Positions 50,231-60,000 of a stretch of 60,000 nucleotides of DNA are shown piece after piece. Every line of letters starts with the position of its first letter. Position 1 is the first letter of the stretch. The DNA lies in assembly GCA_950295325.1 (NCBI GenBank), contig OX485807.1, positions 38,162,440-38,222,439 on the forward strand, in the 5' to 3' direction. The DNA is from Polytrichum commune (Eukaryota > Streptophyta > Polytrichopsida > Polytrichales > Polytrichaceae). A program made the position numbers and the translations under genes. The notes beneath the pieces were generated by a model that saw only the letters and a list, made by a program, of their open reading frames with translations, did not search any database and was not told the origin of the DNA.

Positions 50231-50375
50231 ACGTGTCATTTCAATTTCTAGTGTGTCAATTGACGTGTGGTTTTCTTCTTCACAAGTCACAGTACGTGTC
50301 AATTTCTAGATTGTGCATGTCAATTGACGTGCATTTTTTTTTTGTGCAAGTTTTTGCGTGTCAAACGAGAAAAAC
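50231..50375. repeat. 63-bp direct duplication with TGTCAATTGACGTG
   Basis: ACGTGTCAT...TTTCTAG...TGTCAATTGACGTG at 50231 is repeated at 50294 (ACGTGTCAATTTCTAG...TGTCAATTGACGTG). The word contains the palindrome CAATTG inside GTCAATTGAC. A related TGTCAATTGACA occurs near 49541. It may be hAT subterminal sequence, which is an inference. Confidence 0.6.
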
Positions 50376-51300
50376 TTGCAAAAACTTTGTCAAACATATA
50401 CACTGGATGCACACCTATACAATGTACGGGCGTTACTTTTTCTTTTCTTTTCTTGATGCACACCTGAAGTTTGTGCAGTCTATCCCTTGCCTATATTTTA
50501 GATGCATGTCAATGATAGGAATGATGCTCAACGTGGTCTTTTGGACACTTTGACGATCTGCCAATGGAATGCCTTCACTGCAATCCATTACGATTCTCCC
50601 TAAACATAGAGCCACTTGATGGTTATTTGGTGTAGGACAAGGTTTCATGCAAATGTGTTGAGTGAATCAAAGGAATTGAATAGAGTCAAAGAGGGTGGAA
50701 ATTAAGAACTTACTCATTTTTGAATTGAGGAACATGAGCATGTGCTCTTGCGAACGTCGAAAGTATCCATAGCAGAAAAACTTAAACCCAAACCAATAAT
50801 CCTCCAGTCTGCCAATCACACGACAACGACAATTGAAGCCAGTTCCGAGAGCAGAGTACTCCTTACAACATCAATCACGCTAATTACAACTAGCACACAC
50901 ATACACCCACAAGAAGAATATGATGTTTCGGCAACTCATCCAATTTTCGAGACTCCCGCAGTCAATTTTCCATGCTGCAGGCATAACCACATTGGCAAAA
51001 GAGGCTGCAATTAATGGCAAACTCAACCCTCTGGATCAAAAACCAGCATTTGTTGAGCATTCATTCAGTAGACACTAGCCGAACGACATGATTTTGAACC
51101 TGGATGTCGACTCCGAATATTAGACTGCCGAAATGTTATCTCATGGAGCCTTTTGTCGAATATTTCAAGCCGTGAGGTGGAATATATTGATCAACGCAAG
51201 CTGAAGAGTTCTAGCCACTAGGTGAATCTTCGATGGATCGCCCAATTGCCGAAGAGCTGGAGATCAAACTTATGAACGCTCCAGCACACTGCCCAAGTGC
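50376..51300. other. No gene recognised
   Basis: The + strand frame 50742-51014 (90 codons) has no recognisable family. Slightly GC-richer from 50740 on, leading into the minisatellite. Possibly the body of an old retrotransposon or a lost gene. I cannot decide. Confidence 0.3.
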
Positions 51301-51304
51301 AATC

Positions 51305-51500
51305 ACTTTGATGCTGCAACCACGGAGAATTGAAGATGCTACTACAACCACAGATATTTCGATGATGTTGAACGATTTTCCGAAGCTGCAGCCACAGATA
51401 GAATATAGGATGCTGCAAGATCGCATTTTTCGATGCTGCAATCACGGGCTTGTTGAAGCTGCCGCCACATAATCATCGATGCTGCAACCACAAGTGCAGG
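51305..51500. repeat. Degenerate GATGCTGCAACCACA minisatellite
   Basis: Seven or so copies of GATGCTGCAACCACA or AAGCTGC(A/C)GCCACA at about 51311, 51331, 51389, 51409, 51433, 51456 and 51478, spaced mostly by multiples near 22-24 bases. Both strands are open over part of it, which is expected of such repeats and is not evidence of a gene. Confidence 0.7.
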
Positions 51501-51773
51501 AACTTCAATCAGAATTGCAATGCTCAAGTACATGAAGTTCAATGCTCAAACTAAACTGCTATCCACTCTGACGATATTGGCTCCAACGCTCAAATCTTCG
51601 ATGACACCTTGAACTTGAGATGGATTCGGCCGATGAGGATTGCCTGAGGATGGAGTTTTAATTGGCAACGAAGTTCGCCTTACATCTACCGAATCGGTCC
51701 ACTGGAGCGGCGAATTTGTAGCTGCACATGCCCAAGATGGAAAGGGCCTAAGGCATGTGGGAGTTATGTGGTG

Positions 51774-51811
51774 TATTTTTTTAATTTTTTTAATTTTTTT
51801 AATTTTTTTTC
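51774..51811. repeat. (TTTTTTAA)n simple repeat
   Basis: Four tandem T6-8AA units. Simple low-complexity tract. Confidence 0.95.
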
Positions 51812-51975
51812 ATGTTCTCCGACTTCTACTGTTTAGATTTCCACAACAAAACTCGCGTTGCATTAGTAAATCTACGATGAAACATCTGCAAAAATCAAAT
51901 TGAAAATGTGATTTTTTTTATTTAGTTATGGTTATCGGAAATGCATGTTTGTTGATTTTTTAATTGAATACATAA

Positions 51976-52110
51976 TAGGTCTTCCCATAACATTACCTAG
52001 TTGATGAGTTATGTTTATGGGCCCAACAATAGATTCGAGATTCAAATTTCCAAATGTTGGAATCTTAATGCTTCAAACTATATATGAAGTCATGGTAGCT
52101 GAACACAACT
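51976..52110. repeat. Diverged copy of the 37.9-38.1 kb repeat
   Basis: CATAACATTACCTAGTTGAT, GAGTTATG, TAGATTCGAGA, ATGTTGGAATC, GCTTCA...AT, GAAGTCA-GGTAGC-GAACA follow the same order as in 37976-38105. This shows that the unit duplicated at 37.8 kb is part of a longer dispersed repeat. Confidence 0.7.
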
Positions 52111-52909
52111 CATCAAATGAGAAATGTTATGCCCAATTATGTTCACTATCAAGTGTAGAGTGGTTATTAATAATTGAAGACGTAGTCCAATCACTTTTAA
52201 ACATGTGTATGTATGATGTTTCGTCTTTGATCTTCACAAAACCACATATCAATCAAGTGTAGGGGTTCGATTAAGAAAAAATAGACACTTAAGACCCATC
52301 TACCTTAAGTGCTACTTGCATCTAGTGCAAATAGTTACTTGCTAAACCCCTTAACCAAGACCATGCTTTGGTGGGTGGTCAACTTGTCAATTAACCATTG
52401 GCTCCAGTCACACGCACAGGGAGTGCTGCAAGGCCCTTACTTAGGGCTACTTCATACACATGACTGAAAGCCCGCGACCATTGCATTCAAAGATCTCTCA
52501 TTGGTCGAAAAGCGTGAGCCAAAATTTTAGGCTAATAGTTTCACTACAAACATTTTAGTGATATGTAGATGGAAATTGTACTTCAATGGATGAAAGTAAT
52601 GAACTACATACAGGGCTAGGTGGTTAGAACTATAATCATGGGCTTAGGAGCCCCTAGTCAGTTAGAACTATCTACTTTCTCAGCTTGCTCTAAGGAGGCA
52701 AGGGGAGACAGAGAGCACAAACATTCCCTTAGACGATTTTGAGCACATGATTGAAGTCAATGGTCTAGTCTCCCTCGACACGATGATTGTGCGAGGATAA
52801 TAATTAAATTATTTCATGTAAAAACAACTAGCAATTACCGTAGTGATTGTGGATTGTAACCTTGAGATTAAGTTTATTGTTGTTATGAATATGAGTACCT
52901 CAATGTTGA

Positions 52910-53610
52910 CAGTCGGCTAAACTATTCTCTTGATGTATGGAAGTGTGAATGATTTTTTGTGGATGAGTCTTAGTTGATTGAGTGGATGGAAATTGTGAGT
53001 AAGTTGTCTAAGTGTGAGAGAATTGAGATTAAGAAAGATTGATTCAAGTGTGAGAGTGTGAGTTTGTGAGAACACTTGTCTAAGCATCAAGTGAGATCAA
53101 ACTAAAATTGATAAACATAATGATCATGTGTCAAAATGAAAGTGAAAACAATTGCATAAACAAATAACGCTCTAAGTTGGAGAGTCAAATTGAATTAGTT
53201 TGCAAGTAACTGAGTAAAACTATTGACTAAGTATCCAATGAACACTTATAATGGTTAAGAATATAGTGAAACCATTGTCCGAAAGTTAGAAACTCTTCAA
53301 TATAAAGGAGAGGAAGTATAAGATAACTTGAATTTGAGTGATTAAGCGAAACTATCAACAAAGTGTCAAATGTACATTGGAAGCTTAAGAGCAAATGTAA
53401 AACCATTGGCCGAAAGTGGCGATTGAGTGAATACTCATAAGTGGAGAATATAATTAAACTATTGGCTGAGAAAGACATTATTGCACATAGTGTGTCAAAC
53501 CATAGCTTGCCAACGCTCAAAGAGAGATATTTGAGTACTAGGATATAGCGAGTAAGGAGTTAATCGAATAAACATAGAAGGAAATAACTATTGACAATGG
53601 AGAATAAATA
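52910..53610. repeat. Spaced AAAC(C/T)ATTG(G/T)CCGAAAG motif array
   Basis: Words AAACTATTGACTAAG (53217), AAACCATTGTCCGAAAG (53271), GAAACTATCAACAAAG (53347), AAACCATTGGCCGAAAG (53401) and AAACTATTGGCTGAGAAAG (53456), with weaker ones at either side, are spaced about 55-75 bases. They indicate decayed tandem units in a purine-rich repeat. Function unknown. Confidence 0.5.
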
Positions 53611-56285
53611 CTTACCTTGTGATAGGAAGAGAGTTAGGGTTACCAAGAGTTACGTGGGAAAGGAGCCGCTTTAATAGCAATAAGTCATGTGAAATGCATA
53701 GGAAGTGCTTGGGAGATAGAAGATCAAGAATTAGTATGAGAGAGAGGTCACTTGACTATTGTTCAAACTTGTGAAGGGTGGAGGACAAGATGTGTTATAA
53801 TATTAAATTTGTGATTACAGTTGATGCAAGGACTATAAATTTGTTTGTGAGTTTATAGGAGTTGAGATTAGTGAATCATTCTACCAATTGGAGATGATGA
53901 GGATAGAATTATGATCAGTATGGTAATTATGGGGATGATAGTTTGTAAGTTAAAATTTGTATTAGTGAGAGGATAAACTTTGGATTATCAAGGAGATTTA
54001 GGCATGAGTTGTCCTAGGGTTAAGTAGGAATCTTAAATGAATATCCAGTATAAGAACTATGATATTTGAGAGTGAAGTGTAAGCTAACCAACTTAACTAT
54101 GGCCTTGTGTGTTACCCTAATTATTGTTATTAATGTTGCAGGTTGTGCAAGGCACCCAAGACTATAGCCTGACCTTGATTTTAGCTATTAATTGCATAAT
54201 TGTAAGTGATAATTAAATCCTAGAAGTAACAATGAACAACTTGTCTTGCATTGGAATCAACATTGACCAATTAAGGAAGAAATTTATTGTGATTTGAAGT
54301 GCATTGATCAATGGTTACATAGACAATTGTTACACAAATACCAAAGATTATTGTTACACATTATGATTAAGAAATAAATGCTTACATACCACAACTACAA
54401 GACAAGACTAAACGAATTCACGAGAGGAGCCCTTGAGAGGGGAAAAAAAAAGTGACAGACATGTCAATTATGTTTTTAGAATAAAACAACATCTATTTTG
54501 TATGACTAATAAATTGTGATGTGACAAATGCCTACAATAGACACCGGTCAAGCCTTCCTTGAGAATTTGTACCCTAGGTTTTGGTTATTTTAAGTCGTAG
54601 CCAAAAAACCTAACTACATAAATACCGAGCCCTCAAGTTTATTTCACATTAGAAGGTCAAGGCCTAAGGGCCCAAAGAAAATTTCACAGATGAAAAGTCT
54701 ACATGGATTCCTACATGGCACATTATAAATAATGATTCATGATGTGTTGGAATTTGCGTCATGCCCACCTCCAAGAGATAGGCCATGTCAATGATATGGC
54801 TTTTGGATGAGAATCAAGGGCCCTCGCAATTACATGGTCACGACCCTTGGCTCATGTGTGAAGTGGCCCTTAGACTCTTATTTTCTAGACCCCTCTTCCA
54901 AAACTGATACTCTTTTAGTATGTCTATTTTTGAAAGCTCAAAGATACTTGGTGCGTAGCTGTAGAGGGGGAATCTCCGCACTCACACTAAATACAGTAAC
55001 TTGTACTTCAAGTGCTAAAAGAAATCATACCTTACATCTGGTCAGTTTCGTAAATAATTAAGCAAAATTGAGGCATGCCCAAATTTTGATGGGTTTGGAG
55101 ACAAACACAATTCCAAGAAATGAAGTTTAGGTACAAATATATTTATTTTTTATTTTGGGTTTTTTATTTTGGGTTTTTTTGTGACTACCTGTCTTTTTCT
55201 TCTTTTTGGTAGAATTTGAAAATTCAATTGCAAGAAAGGAACCAAAATACACTAACCCAAGCGAACCAGTGGAAACCCGAGTTGGAAAGTGAATACATGT
55301 CTTCAAGAAGCGAGAGAGAAGGAATTATGTGTAAGTCTTAACCATAAGAGAACCAAACCAGTAACTTATGTTAAACCCAAAGTAAAGTTACTTTAGGGTT
55401 AGGTTAGTTTCAACGAACGGATATCCATCATAGATCAAGACATTTGCATCTATGGCCACAAAGGGTTACCTAGATCTATATTAAGTGAATGAGGCCATAA
55501 GGACCTCCTTTCACTGGCTAAACCGCGGTGGTTGTTTACCCTAAGTAACTTTCAGGTTTAGTGTAAGTTGTGCAAGCTAGTTAAGCTGAGAGGTGTATGT
55601 AACCCAACTCTAACTTCGATTGCACAAGGTTCAAATGGCTAAGGAACATGTAGAATACTCTATGGAAGTATGTCATTGTGCATTCTTTGAAGCAAAATGT
55701 ATGTTCATGATGTACATCATTGTGTGACATAAATAACAATTGGGTTTTGTTGTTATTCACCTCGCATACGTTACTAACCCTCTCTTTGGATTTGGTTGGT
55801 GACATGGGCACAGGTGAGGCAAACCCTTCACAAATTTGACGGCATACTTAGGTTTTGCTTATCATTTTTTTTTCAAAAATAGTGTGTAAATAGTGCTTAT
55901 GTGTTCCTTGATGATGAGGAATGATATGCAATATTTTGAGTAGTAACATGGTTTTGAAGTATTATTGAACAAGGCTTATACTTGAGGTTGGTAAACTTTG
56001 GATATGAAATACATTACTTTGTTTTAAGGGCACAAAGGTAAAACCTTAGTAATATGGATTACTTAAGACTTTTTACTTTCTTAGAAACATACCAAGAGGA
56101 GACAATGACATTGGTAAGATGATAGCAAAGCAAAGATACGACCATGCGGGATGACCCCACCCACTCTCCCGGGTTTTGAAAGGTACATAGATATGCAAAA
56201 GAATGGTTTGGCCTCTTGATAAGAGGATGTATTACACAAAGACTAAGCTTGACAGTAAGCATAGCACTAAGCAAGAGAAGCCCAA

Positions 56286-56310
56286 CTCTCTCTCTCTCTC
56301 TCTCTCTCTC
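56286..56310. repeat. (CT)n microsatellite
   Basis: About twelve CT dinucleotides in a row. Simple sequence. Confidence 0.97.
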
Positions 56311-59300
56311 ATCAACATATAATTAGCATGGTATTGACACACAATAATAGGACTCCATTATACAAAGCTATTATTGTCTAGTGATACTTGTTCAAACTCA
56401 TTGAAATTTACAATTTTGATACAAGTTGGGTAGGTTAAAGGTGTACTCGCTAGCACTACATTAAATAGGATATTTGGTGTTTGATTATATTTAATGTTGT
56501 TACCACCCTACCGTGTTCAACACTAATTTTCAAATTTTAAACAATTAGTGTTAGAAGATATGCTAGAAGATATGTTGGAATTCTCATTTTTTCATTGTTA
56601 ATTTAGTTTTTCATATCCTTACTAACATTAAATTCAAACATGTAACTTCCGCATATTACCACAGCTGATATATAGTGTTTGAGTTTACATTTCATGTTAC
56701 TTACTTTCATAGGGTTATTGATATTTAGTGTATGCGTTCATATTTAGTGTAGTGTCCCTCTTCCATACCAAATTCTTTTACCATAAGGCAAAAGGACAAG
56801 AGGTCCACATCCTGACCAAAAACAAAGAACCCTCAATCACATGGCTCAAGTGGGAACTTGTGATTGCACTAGTGCAAAGGGGAAGCCTTGTTATAGGTGT
56901 GTACCCAACTATCTCCCATTTCTAAAGCATCTAATTGTCATGGTGATTAATGTACTTGACGAGACGGCCTTCCATTCTCAAACATCCAAGTGTTGTGATG
57001 ACTAACATGACTCACAGTCACCTTCCCTAAGTCCCGCTACATGCAACTATCCACATGTCAATTCGAATTCATATGGATATAAGTGGTGTTTCCTTGTTTT
57101 GGTTCACATGATTAAATCAACCAACATTCGATAGGAGTTTTTTTTGCATTTTGCATATTTGCATATTTTGCTTTTGGCTTCTAAGGTGGTGCACCTATTG
57201 TGGACATTTTTTAGATTTCAAAATATGTAGAGGTTTGGTAACAAAATAATAACTATGCAGTCACATCATCAAATTCAAACCAAAAAATATGAAATCTAGA
57301 GCTTGTTGTGTATGGAGTTGAGATGAATATTCGGTAAATATCTTCAAAATATTTGAAGTGAAAGTCATAGACTACTTGTAATGGGTTTCTTTTATTATGT
57401 ACATTCCATACTTGAATTTGTGACTATAACGTTAGAATTCATTACAGTTCATGGTTCATGATATGTGCATTTACATGAGTACACCCATTATGATTTTATT
57501 TCATTATTTATTTATATTTATATTTATATAAAAATAACAAATAAAAAAACTCATGTCTCACTGAGATTCCCTGTAACGGGTGAGCCACCCATAAATTCCA
57601 CCAACTTAGCATAACCAAGTATGTCGCGCACCTCTTCATAAGGAGTGCCCTAGGTGTTGTCTTCATAAGGCAACACCATGGGCACAAGGGGGACCCCATA
57701 GTGACACCCGGGACTTGTGGCGTCATAGGTGAGAGGGCCCAAGTGATTCTAATGTGGGTGAGGGCCCCATACGTTAAGAACGCCTCCCACCCACGGAGAC
57801 TAGGAGTCATGAGGGTGAGGCCATGAGCATTGAGTAGCTTATGGCGTCTAGATTCTAAAATGCTCAAGAACTCCCCCACCGGAGGTGTGAGCTAGGAGAT
57901 ATGGGAATTTGAGTGGGGCACTGCCTAGGGACAACGCCCATCACTCCAAGGGGCGTTGTGGTGGGACAACAGTGCCCTGGGAGTGGTGCCCAAGACTGCC
58001 GAGATTGGAATAGCCATAACTTCTGCAATATTTGCCGGAATGGGGCAAGTAAGGAGTCCACTGGCATCTACACAAAGAGTAGATGTTGATGGATTGGTTG
58101 CTTGATAGAATCAAAGATCAAACAACAAAGTTATGAAGGTTTGAAGTTGTTGGGGGACTCAGCCCCAACGGCTAAGGGAAAATGTGTACTGGCTCCAACT
58201 CTTGGGAGAGAGAGACAAAAGGTTACTTGACGGTGGGGTAGGGGCCCTGCCCAAAGTCTTAGTGGTCTATATTGGGAGGTGGCGTTGCCGACTGACCCAA
58301 CCCACCGCAAAATAATACGGCTTGCACGGGCATTGGGCCAACGTGGGGACATAGTTGCCAAGTATGCTTCAGGTTGTTATAGTGTTGCTCCGGCAATGCA
58401 ATGATCAACTTAAGATTGAACTTTCATGGATGCAAGTCTACACCTAACCATTGGCTACTTACTAAGGGGGAGAATATCAAATGCATGTGTAAGAGGGTCT
58501 CATAACCAAGCTATGAGCTTGGAGGTTGGTATGGGGAGCTAACCATGTGCGTGTGTGGGACGTGCAGAGTTAGCACTTGTGATACTTGTTAGAGTTTTGA
58601 AACAATAAAGATAAGTTAAGGGGAGCTAGCAAGGGTCGCGACATAGTATAAAACATAATTGGTTGTTCATCCAAGAGCCAAAAAAAATTTATAAGTCATC
58701 ACAATTTGTCATCTATAGAGACTAGATATTGGTCATAATTTCCAAATTCCATTCATGAGCTTATCGGTAATGTCCAATAAACAACCCGAGTAGGTGAATG
58801 ACTCACCATACTTGTGGCTCGTCATCCACTCTCCTCTCGTTGGTTATCTAATCCAACTACATGAAGCATCTTATTTAGTGTGCCCCATAAGAAGAAAAAC
58901 TCGAGTCTTTGGAGGAGGCCAAAGTGAATAGAGCGTCTTGTTTGTAGAACATTTAAGGTCATGTCCTAGAGGACAATGATGTTAGATGTAAAAGTACTTC
59001 ACCTTTTGAAAGGATTCGACATTTATGAGTGGCTAGTAACCATTGACAACAACCAGTTGCCAGTCACCCTAGGTAGTGGATATTGTGTGAGGACATAATA
59101 CCATTTGAAAAGTAAGGTACAAGGGTGTGTTGTTGGTAGTAACTGGACACCAAGTCATTGACTCCTCGTTGGTTGGGATTGGTTGTTTATTCCTTATACT
59201 TGGTCCATGTTCGATTCTTGTGAGATTCGTTTGAGTGGATATGGGAATGGAGCGACTTGGTATTGCTATGTGAGTACAAACATGAAATGTTCCATCAACC

Positions 59301-60000
59301 AACGGTATATCCTTAAGCAATTGCTAGGTGAGTTATAACAATAGTTTGTGCTACTACTTTTTATCATTGTGTTGTACGATGGCATGTCTTGGGGGTCAAC
59401 ATTCAAGTTGGTGATATTAATGTTTTGCTTTTCGACTTAGTGGGTTATGGTGGGTCTTGGAAGTCTACTATAGATTATATGTTTTCTAATCTTTTCCATG
59501 TAGATTATTTGTTATGGTGTGTGCATATGGTGCGGCGATTGTGTTCATTTGTTTGAATGTCCTCTTGATTTTTGTGATAGGGATTTTTAGTTTTGCTTCC
59601 AAACTTTCATTGATGGAATGTGTGTAGCACCTACAAGTAAGATCATAATTTGGGCTATAGTCCATCCTCTAGTTGTGATGCTATTGATGAGTGTGTGATA
59701 AGTGGTTGATATTTGTAGTTTTCTATCGAGGGTTTACGCAGTGAATCTGTCATTGCAATGTAAATTCTATGGATTGCATCGTGACTTATGGAATAGGAGT
59801 TTTTGGTGGGGGGTGGTTATACGAGTGGCCTATGGTGCAAAGTATGTTGGGTTGAAACTTGGCATTGCAATGGCATCTTTGGGCGCCATAGGTGCACAAT
59901 AGTCATGTTGGTACTATTTTCTTATGGTAGTCCACTATAACTTCTTGCATTCATAAGCGTGTAGTGTCTTGATATTTTGTTGGATATAAGAAGTTTTTGT

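Larger units (their letters stand above)
52262..60000. other. No gene recognised; old repeats and simple sequence
   Basis: No credible coding exon. Bases 52900-53650 are purine-rich with spaced copies of AAAC(C/T)ATTGGCCGAAAG-like words. A (CT)n tract lies at 56286-56310. Bases 57560-58380 are GC-richer, with open - strand frames of no recognisable family, perhaps an old retrotransposon terminal or internal piece (inference). Bases 58660-58900 resemble 38160-38460. Bases 59340-60000 are T/G-rich like 15.3 and 41.1 kb. Everything else is unassigned. Confidence 0.4.

Overview
This is a window of plant nuclear DNA with low gene density. Only two genes look intact: a RhoGDI-like gene on the + strand (29010-29768) and a 13-exon cytosolic acetyl-CoA acetyltransferase (AACT, thiolase II) gene on the - strand (30796-37197). 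They converge, about 1.0 kb apart. Almost everything else that can be recognised is transposon, transposon-carried gene fragment, mitochondrial insertion or degenerate repeat. The gene families and the plant-type transposons (CACTA, hAT, PIF/Harbinger, tRNA-derived SINE) point to a land plant. The mitochondrial insertion carries an Arg(UCU)-type tRNA, a Tyr tRNA and group II introns with an RT/HNH maturase. With the style of the AACT protein, this leans towards a non-flowering plant (bryophyte, lycophyte or fern). That placement is inference and of low confidence.

Layout. About 0.6-15.3 kb: a decayed CACTA (En/Spm) transposon region. It has a Ptta/TNPA-like pseudogene on the - strand at the left and a frameshifted TNP2 transposase pseudogene on the + strand at the right. 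Between them lies the 5' half of a MYND-type ubiquitin-specific protease gene (- strand), flanked by arrays of a GAATGACTAGT-like motif that also occurs inside a transposase intron. This looks like gene capture. About 15.3-18.9 kb: T/G-rich old repeat and an hAT-type MITE with an 8-bp target duplication. About 18.9-21.5 kb: a decayed mitochondrial insertion (NUMT). It holds two 34-nt group II intron domain V copies, remnants of an intron-encoded reverse transcriptase/maturase, and tRNA-Arg and tRNA-Tyr relics. The maturase is split by a tRNA-derived SINE with a perfect 11-bp target duplication, and the insertion also holds a second hAT MITE. About 24.2-26.7 kb: a long imperfect inverted repeat made of two related, oppositely oriented elements. 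About 26.7-29.0 kb: GC-richer leader region of the RhoGDI gene with degenerate ~300-bp tandem units.

30.8-37.2 kb: the AACT gene. Its spliced 13 exons give 406 codons in perfect frame. Its introns hold three copies of a foldback MITE (a fourth copy lies at 40.4 kb) and a 5S-rRNA-headed SINE-like element. 37.2-46 kb: repeats, a second partial SINE copy, a tRNA-like SINE head, and a 941-bp element with 25-bp perfect terminal inverted repeats. 46.1-48.5 kb: a dead PIF/Harbinger transposon (Myb/trihelix ORF on +, DDE nuclease on -). 48.5-50.1 kb: an hAT dimerisation-domain fragment. 51.3-51.5 kb: a degenerate minisatellite. 52.3-60 kb: no gene recognised.

Functionally only two products are likely. 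AACT makes acetoacetyl-CoA at the entry to the mevalonate pathway, and RhoGDI would sequester ROP/Rac GTPases. Nothing shows that the two are linked in function.
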